A model generated the notes under the pieces. The model had not been told where the DNA came from, did not search any database, and worked only from the letters and a program-made list of their open reading frames with translations. The translations under genes were made by a program, and so were the position numbers. 64,000 bases of DNA from Plazaster borealis (lineage: Eukaryota > Echinodermata > Asteroidea > Forcipulatida > Labidiasteridae). The stretch is from contig CM037461.1 in the NCBI GenBank assembly GCA_021014325.1, positions 2,071,501-2,135,500 on the forward strand. Reading direction: 5' to 3'. Every line of letters starts with the position of its first letter. Position 1 is the stretch's first letter. Shown here in pieces: positions 37,517 to 47,672 of the stretch.

Positions 37517-39214
37517 TTAATCCACACGAGAGGGAACAGGATCAGCTGGACCCATACGAGAGGGAACAGGATCATTTAGATCTATACGAGAGGGAACATG
37601 ATCATCTCGATCCATACGAGAGGGAACAAGACCATCTGAATCTATACGAAAGGGAACAGGATCATCTCGATCCATACGAGAGGGAACAGGATCATCTGGA
37701 TCCATACGAGAGGGAACAGGATCATCTGGATCCATACGAGAAGGAACAGGATCATCTGGATCCATACGAGAGGGAACAGGATCATCTGGATCCATACGAG
37801 AGGGAACAGGATCATCTGGATCCATACGAGAAGGAACAGGATCATCTGGATCCATACGAGAAGGAACAGGGTCATCTGGATCCATACGAGAGGGAACAGG
37901 ATCATCTGGATCCATACGAGAGGGAATAGGATCATCTGGATCCATACGAGAGGGAACAGGATCATCTGGATCCATACGAGCGGTAACAAGACCATCTGAA
38001 TCTATACGAAAGGGAACAGGATCATCTGGATCCATACGAGAAGGAACAGGATCATCTGGATCCATACGAGAGGGAACAGGATCATCTGGATCCATACGAG
38101 AGGGAACAAGACCATCTGAATCTATACAAAAGGGAACAGGATTATCTGGACCCATACGAGAGGGAACAGGATCACCTGGATCCATACGAGAGGGAACAGG
38201 ATCATCTGGATCCATACGAGAGGGAACAGGATCATCTGGATCCATACGAGCGGTAACAAGACCATCTGAATCTATACGAAAGGGAACAGGATCATCTGGA
38301 TCCATACGAGAGGGAACTGGATCATCTGGATCCATACGAGAGGGAACAGGATCATCTGGATCCATACGAGAAGGAACAGGATCATCTGGATCCATACGAG
38401 AGGGAACAGGATCATCTGGATCCATACGAGAGGGAACAGGATCATCTGGATCCATACGAGAAGGAACAGGATCATCTGGATCAATACGAGAGGGAACAGG
38501 ATCATCTGGATCCATACGAGAGGGAACAGGATCATCTGGATCCATACTAGAGGGAACAGGATCATCTGGATCCATACGAGAGGGAACAGGATCATCTGGA
38601 TCCATACGAGACGGAACTGGATCATCTGGATCCGTACGAGAGGAAACAGGTTCATCTGGCTCCATACGAGAAGGAACAGGATCATCTGGATCCATACGAG
38701 AAGGAACAGGATCATCTGGATCTATACGAGAGGGAACAGGATCATCTGGATCCATACGAGAAGGAACAGGATCATCTGGATCTATACGAGAGGGAACAGG
38801 ATCATCTGGATCCATACGAGAGGGAACAGGATCATCTGGATCCATACTAGAGGGAACAGGATCATCTGGATCCATACGAGACGGAACTGCATCTTCATCT
38901 GGCTCCATACGAGAGGGAACAGGATCATCTGGCTCCATACGAGAAGGAACAGGTTCATCTGGATCCATACGAGACGGAACTGGATCTTCATCTGGCTCCA
39001 TACGAGAGGGAACAGGATCATCTGGCTCCATACGAGAAGGAACAGGTTCATCTGGATCCATACGGGAAGGAACAGGATCTTGACCTGGCTCTATGTGAGA
39101 GAGAACAGGATTTCGCTCGAAAAGAGATGGACCATGATGGTATGGACCTGGAGGGCCTGAAACTTTCCGAGCTTGGTCAGACTGACTGTCCAGATACTTG
39201 TCGTCAAGTTGATC
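37517..39214 (-). CDS. Repeat-protein exon 2 (decapeptide array)
   Basis: 566 codons with stop. The unit on the plus strand is AGGGAACAGGATCATCTGGA followed by TCCATACGAG, with a BamHI site (GGATCC) in most units. Because 30 is a multiple of 3, five of six frames stay open, so openness alone proves nothing. The frame is fixed by the signal-peptide exon and the non-repetitive N-terminal stretch. Confidence 0.8.
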   Translation of the reverse strand, partial: DQLDDKYLDSQSDQARKVSGPPGPYHHGPSLFERNPVLSHIEPGQDPVPSRMDPDEPVPSRMEPDDPVPSRMEPDEDPVPSRMDPDEPVPSRMEPDDPVPSRMEPDEDAVPSRMDPDDPVPSSMDPDDPVPSRMDPDDPVPSRIDPDDPVPSRMDPDDPVPSRIDPDDPVPSRMDPDDPVPSRMEPDEPVSSRTDPDDPVPSRMDPDDPVPSRMDPDDPVPSSMDPDDPVPSRMDPDDPVPSRIDPDDPVPSRMDPDDPVPSRMDPDDPVPSRMDPDDPVPSRMDPDDPVPSRMDPDDPVPSRMDPDDPVPFRIDSDGLVTARMDPDDPVPSRMDPDDPVPSRMDPGDPVPSRMGPDNPVPFCIDSDGLVPSRMDPDDPVPSRMDPDDPVPSRMDPDDPVPFRIDSDGLVTARMDPDDPVPSRMDPDDPIPSRMDPDDPVPSRMDPDDPVPSRMDPDDPVPSRMDPDDPVPSRMDPDDPVPSRMDPDDPVPSRMDPDDPVPSRMDPDDPVPSRMDRDDPVPFRIDSDGLVPSRMDRDDHVPSRIDLNDPVPSRMGPADPVPSRVD

Positions 39215-41412
39215 CTGTTGGCAAAATTTTAAGAAAAATCAAAAATACAAATCCGTAAGAGTTGCTTGTTTAGCGAAACCGTCTTCTCTGGCACATTTTA
39301 ATTAGGCCTGCGACCGTTCCACTCTACGCGCCCGCTCAAGGTGTGGTTGCCCGCAAAAGAGGCATCAGGTCAAAGAGCAACTGGTCCCCTCTCATTCTTC
39401 TTTGATCTTGCGATATGTCTAACTGTATGCAGTTTAGGGTGACCGTGTAACAACATGATTCATTTGAAATGGAATCACGTCAAAATACTTGCATTTTCAG
39501 AAGCCTAAAGGAGGCTTGTATTGAAATGCCCACTGACAAATACAAAACGAAACAAACAAATAACAGTATAAACAAAAGCAAAAAACAAACAAATATTAAA
39601 ATTTAACTCAAAAAGGAATACGTTGAACAAAAAGACGCTTAGACCCAATTGTGAATAAGCGCGGTATAAACTAGGTATATACGAATGTACACTTCAAAAA
39701 CTGGGTTAGGGTTAGGGTTAGGGCTAGGGTTAGGGTTAGGGTTAGTGTTAGGGTTAAGGTTAGCGTTTGATTTTCTTTGTACCCTTCCTCTAAAAGCTCC
39801 CGGGTCAGAATCGACTCGGATTTCGTTCCAGGGGGACTGACCCTGCGGGTAAGCCTGACCCGGACTTGAGTTTTAGTTCGGATTGTACGTCAGTTTGATC
39901 CATGTATGTGTCTTTTTGACGCAGATTCCGGCCAGAAATGGATCAAGCCCCCCTGGGACCTCGAACTGTGTCATTTCTGACCCGTGAGTTTTTACAGTGA
40001 ATATGTGACACGGTGGTAATTATAACCATTACTATCGTTAGTGAAAATAACACCGTCTCGGTGTTGTCGCATAAGATAATAAATTTAACACCTAGGTTTT
40101 GCAGTGTACGTATGTATGTTTACTGGAAACCAGGTGCCAAAATTCATAGAGCTGCCTAAGCATAAAATGTTGCTAAGCACAACAAAGTTATGCTTACCAA
40201 AATACGGTTACCAGCTAACATACCATTTTACCTGTACAAAATGTTACTGGTATCCTGCTTAGTTGTGCTAAGCAGAAAAATGTTAGCAATATTTTCTGCT
40301 TAAGCAGCTCTATGAAATTGGGCCCAGGTGCCAAAATTCATAGAGCTGCTTAAAGGGATACTGTTTGTTTCAATCCAATATAGTTGTAGATGTATACCAT
40401 AAAACTAACCTGTGAAAATTTCATTTCAAAAGGTAGTAGCGTTTTTGAGATATTGCCGAAAATCTGGAGCGGTTATGTCCACGCCGGAAAAAAATAATAT
40501 GTAAATGGAATACACAATCTGAGAAACGTTACTGTCAGTAACGCTTCTCAGATTCAAATTTGGGGGATAGAAAGTGATACATTTTTCCATAACCGCAGTA
40601 CTTCCAAGTGAAACGTTTCTCAAAATGCATTATAGTATCCAAAGCTGTTGTACCTTTTACCAAGTAAGTTTTTATTGCCATTAACTTCAGAGTCATTACC
40701 AAACGTATACAGACCCTTTAAAGGCACTGTACACGTTTGGTAATTACTCAAAATATATATATGAATAAAAACTGACTTGGTAACGAGCAACAGAGAGCTG
40801 TTGATAGTATAAAACATTGTGAGAAACGACTTCCTCTGAAGTAACGCAGTTTTTTAGAAAGAGGTAATTTCTCACTAAAATAATAAAAGACTTCTTGCAA
40901 GAAGCCTTTTATTCCTATCTGAAAGCACACAAATTTGTACAACAAGGGTATTTTTTCTTTCATCATTTCCTTGCAACTTCTATGACCATTTGAGCCCAAA
41001 TTTTCACAAGCTTGTTATTTTATGCATATGTTGGGAAACACCTAATGAGAACACTAGTCTTTGACAATTACCAAACGTGTTCAGTGCCTTTAAGCAAAAA
41101 GAACTTAATCACTGTACTAGCCAAGAACCCCAAGGACAGAAGACAACGAAGGAAGTTTCAGTTTTAGATATGGGAGGAAAACCCCGGAGAATTATTCCAG
41201 GGAAAACCCACGCAGTAGAGGCCGAAAACCCAACCCACATAGTGCCCCCGGTGGGATTTGAACCGGGTCCAAAAGGTGGAAGGCGAGAAAAGATATCACT
41301 ACAATAACCTGACACCGACCTTTAAATAAAATGTGTGTGAGCCCACCTTTACCAGAGTCCGGGATGATACACCGATCCACAAGAGAACCAGCACAAATCC
41401 AACGGCGCCCAT
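37517..41412 (-). CDS. Secreted acidic decapeptide-repeat protein (two exons, about 585 aa)
   Basis: Exon 1 (41353-41412) encodes MGAVGFVLVLLWIGVSSRTL, a textbook signal peptide with likely cleavage after VSS; donor CTG|GTAAAG. Exon 2 (37517-39214) follows the acceptor ttttgccaacag, phase 0 on both sides. The mature part begins with about 45 non-repetitive residues (DQLDDKYLDSQSDQARKVSG...), then about 52 tandem units of consensus MDPDDPVPSR (30 bp each; a few 11-residue variants with ED), ending PVPSRVD-stop. Variant units such as FRIDSDGLV recur, showing higher-order duplication. Each unit carries three acidic residues, three Pro and one Arg, so the chain should be acidic and unfolded. No Cys in the repeats except one unit. 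Family not recognised. Possible roles are extracellular matrix, mucus or adhesive, calcium binding or mineral-associated protein, or a precursor cut at the single Arg in each unit; all are inference. Confidence 0.8.
39215..40134. other. Intron of the repeat-protein gene
   Basis: Apart from the telomere-type tract, nothing recognised. Confidence 0.4.
39702..39772 (+). repeat. Interstitial TTAGGG telomere-type tract
   Basis: About eleven TTAGGG-like units with a few substitutions (GGGCTAGGG, GTTAGTGTTA), inside the intron of the repeat-protein gene. Confidence 0.9.
40135..40352. repeat. Palindromic GCCCAATTTCATAG-type element
   Basis: Left AATTCATAGAGCTGCCTAAG, right inverse CTTAAGCAGCTCTATGAAAT. 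The left end is repeated at 40324-40352, where a TTAA MITE then begins. Confidence 0.7.
40350..40721. mobile_element. TTAA MITE, family B
   Basis: TTAA 40350-40353 and 40718-40721. A short internal deletion near the left end. Shares its right TTAA with the next element. Confidence 0.8.
40718..41093. mobile_element. TTAA MITE, family A
   Basis: Complete copy; left TTAA shared with the family B copy. Right TTAA 41090-41093 abuts a SINE of family 3. Confidence 0.85.
41094..41312 (-). mobile_element. SINE family 3
   Basis: On the minus strand: B box GGTTCAAATCCC, then the body matching 5800-6085 (TAGCCAAGAACCC and GGAAAACCC on the plus strand). Confidence 0.75.
41353..41412 (-). CDS. Repeat-protein exon 1 (signal peptide)
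   Basis: Twenty codons from an ATG preceded by GTGCAAA. Hydrophobic core VGFVLVLLWIGV. Ends at a phase 0 donor GTAAAG. Overlapping frames on the plus strand belong to no recognisable protein. Confidence 0.75.
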
Positions 41413-41760
41413 TTTGCACGATATATTTTCGCCACGATGTAGCTGATCTTTTGATACCTTACTATTTTGCTCACTGCGTATGACTGCATTATATATACTA
41501 ATCTATTCACAAAACCCATAATTAAAAGCAGTTTACACCTCGCTATAGATACCAGTACTTTTTATATCACTTGATTATTCATAATACTTAAAACTTTGAG
41601 GGAGTACTTGAATTTCAATTATTTATAATCCAATATTAAAAAAGGATATCCACTCGTACAGACAAACTGTACTTGAGTTTAGAAGTGATCGCGCAGCTAT
41701 TTGATAGCATGCAGTAATTTTAACCAGCAAAGATTTAGTGAACCAAAAAGTACACTCAAG
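41413..41760. other. 5' flank of the repeat-protein gene
   Basis: Contains the TATA box; the rest is AT-rich and unassigned. Confidence 0.45.
41488..41497 (-). promoter_or_regulatory. TATA box of the repeat-protein gene
   Basis: TATATATAAT on the minus strand, 76-85 nt upstream of the ATG at 41412. A start site 25-30 nt downstream would give a 5'UTR of about 55 nt. Confidence 0.55.
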
Positions 41761-42103
41761 CATTTGAAACGGGTACACACTCCCAATATATGCATGAAAT
41801 AACAAACCTGTAAAATTTGGGCTCAGTTGGTCATCGAAGTTGCAAGAAAATAATGAAAGAAAAAACACCCTTGTTGCATATATAACTGTGTGCTTTTAGA
41901 TGCATGAGAAAGGCTTCATGCCTGAAGCCTTTCTCAGATTCAAATTTGTGTGGTGACAAAATCACCTCTTTCTCTAAAACTACGTTACTTCAAAGGGAGT
42001 CGTTTCTCACAATGTTTTATACTATCAACAGCTCTTTAGTGCTAGTAAGTTTTTATTGTCATTAACTTGTAGAGTAATTACCAAAAGTGTACTGTGCCTT
42101 TAA
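41761..42103. mobile_element. TTAA MITE, family A variant
   Basis: Eroded left end, family A interior with a CATGAGAAAGGCTTCATGCC variant block, right TTAA 42100-42103 shared with the next copy. Confidence 0.7.
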
Positions 42104-42872
42104 AGGCACTGATGGGCACGTTTGGTAACTGTCAAAGACCAGTATTCTCACTTGGTGTATCCCAACATATTGTAAATAACAAACATTCACTGTAAAAAAT
42201 GTCCGTAAATTTACGGACTCCGTAAAGTGAAATATTCCGTATTTTCGCCGTAATAAAACGGACTTTCCGTAAATGTAAATATTAATTATGCTAATAAGCG
42301 TAATTACAATCAACCACATTTGCCCAAACACCTACACATAATATAGTACATGTAAGTACATATTGTTATTTCACCCACAATCGTGTACACAAGTACAAAC
42401 TCATGTTAAGGGTTTTTTATTTTACGGAATTAAAAAACTTTTCCGGTAATAGAGCTGCCAGAACAAAAATATAGTTCCGTATTCCTGCAGCTCTATTACC
42501 GGAAATGTTTTTTAATTCCGTAAAATAAAAAACCCTTAACATGAGTTTGTACATGTGTACACGGTTGTGGGTGAAATAACAGTATGTACTTACATGTACT
42601 ATATTATGTGTAGGTGTTTGGGCAAATGTGGTTGATTGTAATTACGCTTATTAGCATAATTAATATTTACATTTACGGAAAGTCCGTAAAATTACGGCGA
42701 AAATACGGAATATTTCACTTTACGGAGTCCGTAAATTTACGGACATTTTTAACAGTGTTGGCTCATCGAAGTTGCAAGAAAAATATGAAAGAAAAAACAC
42801 CTTTGTTGCACAAATGTGTGTGCTTTCAGATGCCTGAAAAGGGCTTCAGGCCTGAAGTCTTTTCAGTCAGAG
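42100..42872. mobile_element. TTAA MITE, family A, split by a foldback element
   Basis: 42100-42187 and 42758-42872 are two parts of a family A copy separated by the 570-bp palindrome. The far end is replaced by a GT31 gene fragment. Confidence 0.7.
42188..42757. mobile_element. 570-bp foldback element (near-perfect palindrome)
   Basis: Arms of about 275 bp meet at about 42472 with a very short loop. Ends CACTGTAAAAAATGTCCGTA and the inverse of CACTGTTAAAAATGTCCGTA. Internal CCGTAAATTTACGG motifs. TT on both flanks may be a 2-bp target duplication. CACTG ends recall CACTA-type elements (inference). Confidence 0.85.
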
Positions 42873-42879
42873 GTACATG

Positions 42880-43034
42880 AAATGGTACACGCCAGTAAAA
42901 TGTACCCGGAAAGTACGTATCCGCTATATTTAAATGGACCTGCCTACGTCATGTCAGGTGACCTTCCAGGAGGCATATTTAACGAGTCTGTACATGTGCG
43001 GTACACACCTTGGGATGACGTCTTCATTGGCCTC
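42880..43034 (+). pseudogene. GT31 glycosyltransferase fragment
   Basis: 155 bp nearly identical to 48540-48695 of the first GT31 gene: MYPESTYPLYLNGPAYVMSG through TPWDDVFIGL. One base is missing near 42896, breaking the frame relative to the parent. No upstream or downstream parts of the gene are present. Confidence 0.85.
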
Positions 43035-43049
43035 TTAAGAGTTAAGATT

Positions 43050-43252
43050 GATCGTAACTACAAATCCATCGCAGTTGCTTAGCAAAGAGTGATGTCACAA
43101 TACAAATCACTATGGTAATTACTGCTAACTCATCTTAAGATGTATCTTAGTGCTTTGTGAAATCGGCCCCGAGCTACGACCCTGCAAAGTTTCAAACGAC
43201 CGTTTAAGACCAAGTCACCACCATTTTATTCCCATCAAATAGTACCTTTCCG
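43050..43252. repeat. Fragment of a GGCCGATTTCAC hairpin element
   Basis: Ends AGTGCTTTGTGAAATCGGCC, similar in style to the GCCCAATTTCATAG family; partner arm degraded. Confidence 0.4.
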
Positions 43253-43627
43253 TTAAAGGCACTGTACACGTTTGGTAATTACTCAAAATATATATATATT
43301 AACATAAAAACTTACTTGGTAACAAGCAACTGAGAGCTGTTGGTAGTATAAAACATCGTGAGAAACGACTCTCTCTGAAGTAACGTAGTTTTTTAGAAAG
43401 AGGTAATTTCTCACTGAAATAATAAAAACTTCTTGCAAGAAGTTTTTATTCCTATCTGAAAGCACACAATGTACAACAAGGGTGTTTTTTCATTCAACAT
43501 TTTCTTGCAACTTCGATGACCAATTGAGCCCAAATTTTCACAGGCTTGTTATTTTATGCATATGTTGGGATACACCAAGTGAGAACACTGGTCTTTGACA
43601 ATTACCAAACGTGTTCAGTGCCTTTAA
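43253..43627. mobile_element. TTAA MITE, family A
   Basis: Complete; TTAA 43253-43256 and 43624-43627. Confidence 0.85.
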
Positions 43628-44870
43628 AAACAGCCACAAACCTTAACAAGTTGAAAAACTAAACTGGCAGCTTAGCCTCAGCTCGCCCGACACTGCGTTG
43701 ATCTTCTATTAATATCTAGAGCTTAGCTCCTTCTACAAGTTTAGATATTGAGTTTCAAACAATCGCACGCAAGTTTCGAAATGTAGTCTTGAATGCCTAA
43801 AAATGAAATATAATGATTGAAACAAACCTGAATGAGAAGAACGAAACGAAATCGCATCCGAATTTAGTTAAAAAGAAAGCCCTGTTTGATCGAATTGGTG
43901 GAAATGGCGTGCATTTGAATGCGTTGAAATTTATTGAATTTCTGCTGAAATTGACAAAGAAAAGCTATAGGCCTAGTAAAAGACTTTGTCCTCGGGATTT
44001 CGTGTTGTTTTTGATATATAATTTTGATATAAAAAATAAAATAATAATAATACAAAAGTTACCAGATATAATTACATGTGATGTTGTAGAGACAGTTTGA
44101 CAAAAGAAAATTCACAAATATTACTTTTTAATTGTGTGTGTGTTAATTAGTATGTGTTTACATTGTAAAACCGCAGGATTTTTTTGTGCACAAGACTATG
44201 TAGAAAGTGTTTTCTAACTGGAGATTCCGAGTCCATGAGTCACACTGCCTATAGGGTCATAGACTATGTCAATCGGGCCTGTCTGAGGATAGAACAGGGT
44301 TTCACCTATTTTTGCTAAACACTGAACAAGTAATTAACTAAAAATTAATGTGTTTTCGGTCTACTGGCTGCAGACCGGTAGGCCATCGGAAAGTTGAATA
44401 CACATGTACATTTTATTATAGGACAACAAATCATAAATAAATTTTTTAAAAAAACACAAGTGTGACTAAATCTACATAAATCGGGGTTAGGGTGAAAGTG
44501 CACGTGTTTTTAATTACATGTGTCTACCTTGGAACAACTATAGTGTATTGTTATCTCCTATGTGTGTGTGTTAGTAATCGGCGTGTTATAGAAAGCGTAA
44601 TAAAGAGATCAATACTTGAGCCCTTTTGACATCAGATGTTGCCTACAGACAAATTGGTTCATCAATTTGGATTCAAGCTAATAATATCAGTATAAAAACG
44701 TGGGAAGACCTTTGCAAGTGTAGAGGCCTACATGATGGGCAGTTGTCTGATGTTGATTTGCCTAGTGGAGTCAGGCCATGTTATGGTAAAGGTATGTTTT
44801 CAAAGTTATTGTCATGCTAAGTCTTGTCATTTTGTTTTAGTTTTAAATGGGATGGAACGTTGGGATGTAT
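43628..44870. other. Intergenic, no supported gene
   Basis: A 95-codon frame (43813-44100, MIETNLNEKNETKSHPNLVK...) lacks any family signature and runs into AT-rich sequence; I do not call it. Confidence 0.4.
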
Positions 44871-44914
44871 GTTTTTTTTTTTTGTTTTTTTTTTTTTTTT
44901 TTGGAATGGTTTTT

Positions 44915-44964
44915 GTTTGTTATTGTTGATGTTGTTGTTGTTGTTGTTATTGTTTTGGAGGGGG

Positions 44965-45011
<47 letters not shown>

Positions 45012-45105
45012 ATTTTGTTGTTGCTGTTGCTGCTGCTGCTGCTGCTGCTGCTGTTCTTGTTGTTGCTGTTGTTGCTGCTGCTGCTGTTGTTGTTGTTGTT
45101 GTGTT
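44915..45105. repeat. (GTT/GCT)n trinucleotide microsatellite
   Basis: About 190 bp of interspersed GTT and GCT units after a poly-T run. In frame it reads as poly-Gln/Asn on the minus strand, but there is no flanking exon. Confidence 0.9.
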
Positions 45106-45273
45106 GGAGGGGGCGTGATGAGGAACAATGCTTACAACCTCTTAGAGTCATCAACACATGAACATGTTACTATTTGCAAGTTATTTGTACAAATATTTTG
45201 CTTTGCTAATGACGTGTTACATTAAACTACGTTGATTTGTATTGGCGAATTCATCTTGTTTTCATTTTTGGAG

Positions 45274-45441
45274 CCGGTGTGACAGGAGATTCTGTCCCCC
45301 CGGAGATTCTGTCCCCCCAATACGGCGAACTGCGACAAACTTCTTCTGATAGCGCCCTCTTTTGAATCATCTTCCTGCAGCCCTTGTTCATTCCCTTATA
45401 GGGACAGAATCTCCGGGGGACAGATTTCCCTATGACACCGG
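45274..45441. mobile_element. GGGACAGAATCTCC MITE, best copy
   Basis: Inverted ends CCGGTGTGACAGGAGATTCT and CCGGTGTCATAGGGAAATCT (as read inward). Interior GATAGCGCCCTCTTTTGA. Same family as 24549 and 58612. Confidence 0.8.
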
Positions 45442-45486
45442 AATTAGCCAAAACCTTGTGCGTACATTATTGACTTTCCGAAAGTG

Positions 45487-45610
45487 TAGACCCCTTGCAT
45501 ATGACGTCACAAGCCCCAAACAGTCCCCTCACTGAGGTCTGAGAGTCGTGTGCAGCGCTTAAACGCCGTGAACGTTTCCATTGTTTGACATCAACCAATG
45601 CAAGGGGTCT
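45487..45610. mobile_element. AGACCCCTTGCAT MITE, copy 1
   Basis: Ends TAGACCCCTTGCAT and inverse ATGCAAGGGGTCT. Interior GACGTCACAAGCCCCAAACA. Confidence 0.7.
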
Positions 45611-45680
45611 TCAGCGAACGTTACTACCAATAGACCCCTTGCATTGGCCGCCATCTTTGATGTCAAACAATGGAAACGTG

Positions 45681-47080
45681 CAAGGGCGTCGATCGCTACT
45701 GAAAAGTGGGGGGGGGGGACGGGCGAGCAATGTCTTTAAAAAAAACTTCCGGAGGCATCGTGTACCGAAACTTTTCGTCTATTTGTCTGTATTATCGACA
45801 CGGAAATAGGCCTAATATACCATTCTGGGCAGGGGGGTGGGTATTTCGCAAGAAATTGCAATCGCGGTTTGGGTACACTCCAATTTAAAAAGAGGTGAAG
45901 ACCATTAAAAAAGAAAAAGAAAACCATGTATACCGTTAAAATGTTCTCTTTAACAGCACTATAACAGCTCTTTAACAGCACTATAACAGCTCTTTAACAG
46001 TATTATTGTAAACAAAATGTAAGAGCATTTTCAATTGTTAAGGTGGTTGTTTTTATGTAAAATGCGTAAAAATATTACCGACAATTTTCCGTTGGTTTAT
46101 TGCAGCAGCTAACGTGTATGAATGGGTCCAGGTTCATTCCAAAACGTCTCCCCTAAAACGGCTACAAATTTCGACAAAATGTGAAAATTCGTATCATTCA
46201 TCCTCTGATTTTTTTCGCTGAACGTAATATTTAAGGATAGATCTTTCATTTCTGAAAGTTTAAACAAAATCCCTCCGTACATCCTCTAGATATTTCACGA
46301 TTTTTAGAATGTTTTTTTGAGAAAATGGTTTCTGCTCCACTTGGTTTGCGCGCAAACGATCGTCCGTCAAAATGGATGTCAACGGACGGGAACATTTGCC
46401 GTAGGTAATATTAATTATGAGGCAAAGTACACATCTTAAACAGATATGTAAAACATGTCGTTAACGTTAAATGTATGTTGTTTATTAAATTTTTAAATTA
46501 CTGAAGCAGTTGGTAACGCAAAAAAAAAACCATTTACGAATGTTCTCTATAGTGTAAAAATTTGGTGAATTTATAAGATTTGAAGATAACAATACCCTTT
46601 GATAAAATGGACTCGCCCAAGCTTTTCAACGGCACGCGTGTAATTCAAATCTTGTACGATAGGCTACATGTACATCCATACACATAGGGAATGTGTATAC
46701 CCTGTGTATGTACGTGTACTAGGCCGTGTTTTGTTGTGGAGCTTCGACCAGTCCATGCACGTCGCGAGAGTCGAATGAGATTATTTTCAACGTAGGTGGC
46801 ACTTTGGTGGCGTTACCCCTTCCGCCCCCCCCCCGATTCTGGACGTGGTCCATCAGTCTATTAACACAAATATTTGAAAGACATTTCACCGTTTGTCCGC
46901 TATTATTTTATTTGAAGAAATCAAGAAAATTATGTATATTTTTACATTTTATTCCATATTTCTAATGAAACAGTAAATCAAAAAGTGGGGGGGGGGGGAC
47001 ATCTGATATGCTGTCCCCCCAGTCTAAAAAGTGGGGGGGGGGGACATGTTCCCCCCGTCCCCCACCCATCGACGCCCTTG
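45681..47080. mobile_element. 1.4-kb hAT-like element with perfect 8-bp target duplication
   Basis: Terminal inverted repeats CAAGGGCGTCGAT and its inverse. GAAACGTG flanks both sides (45673-45680 and 47081-47088). The 8-bp duplication and CA-G ends are typical of the hAT superfamily. No transposase reading frame is recognised. Contains a 22-bp tandem repeat (45955-46005) and G-tracts near both ends. Confidence 0.88.
45955..46005. repeat. 22-bp tandem repeat
   Basis: Units of CTCTTTAACAGCACTATAAC plus AG, a little over two copies. Confidence 0.85.
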
Positions 47081-47147
47081 GAAACGTGCACGGTGTGTAC
47101 GCGCTGCACACGACTCTCAGCCAATGATAGCTCTTCATTGACTTCAG

Positions 47148-47300
47148 GGGTGCGTTTTGGCGGCTGTAACCAATAATTGTTTCTGACGTCATAACCAAAA
47201 CGGTAACCGAGCTCACAACTCGGTTATCGTTCAGTCTGAACAGCAGAACCAACGACCAACAACCGAAACAGTTTTTGGTTACTGCCGCCAAAACGCACCC
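47148..47300. mobile_element. 153-bp PIF/Harbinger-like MITE
   Basis: Ends GGGTGCGTTTTGGCGGC and its inverse, flanked by CAG at 47145-47147 and 47301-47303. GGG termini with a 3-bp duplication fit PIF/Harbinger. Confidence 0.8.
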
Positions 47301-47621
47301 CAGTGAGGGGACTGCTTTGGGCTTGTGACGTCATATGCAAGGGAACTAAAGACCCATTGCATAACGCACAACGCTACTGGTTGCGCACGTGTTTTCGCAC
47401 TAGAAACAGCTGTCGTCCGGTGAGGGCGCTGTTTGTGATTGTGTCGTCATATGCAAGAGCAATATTAGATACGGAGAAAATGTGACGACAAACAAGTAGG
47501 CAATAATTTAATACAATTGCGTAGCACCGATGTTTTGATGCACCGTAATTTCACTGTACATTATTTTAAAGTTACATAATCATGATACTAAAAATGTAAA
47601 TTGGTGCGTTGTTGTTTGCCC

Positions 47622-47672
47622 ACAGTGTTTAGCATCAGATATCCAGCTTTAACTGCACCACGCACCAACATC
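47622..47672 (+). other. Probable 5'UTR exon start of GT31 gene 1
   Basis: Acceptor tttgcccacag ends at about 47625, followed by about 47 nt to the ATG at 47673. The second gene has the same arrangement, so an upstream non-coding exon is likely for both. Confidence 0.5.

Larger units (their letters stand above)
45632..47354. mobile_element. AGACCCCTTGCAT MITE, copy 2, carrying two nested elements
   Basis: Outer pieces 45632-45680, 47089-47147 and 47304-47354 together match the 45487 and 55941 copies. A hAT-like element (45681-47080) and a 153-bp MITE (47148-47300) sit inside, each with its own target duplication. Confidence 0.75.

Noticed and set aside
37642..39051. Hydrophobic repeat frame MILFPLVWIQ on the minus strand
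   Set aside because: It is the +1 shadow of the decapeptide array; it does not connect to the signal-peptide exon in phase and arises because the unit length is a multiple of 3.
37524..39060. CRISPR-like array of 30-bp repeats
   Set aside because: There are no unique spacers between units, and the DNA is eukaryotic.
43813..44100. 95-codon plus-strand frame
   Set aside because: No family signature, no splice context and AT-rich composition; support is too weak to call.
44817..45161. Poly-Gln/Asn or poly-Leu proteins
   Set aside because: They are translations of a (GTT/GCT)n microsatellite with no flanking exon or splice sites.
46985..47080. G-quadruplex-type G-tracts as a regulatory feature
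   Set aside because: The G-tracts belong to the terminal region of the hAT-like element and recur in its other end, so they are explained by the element.
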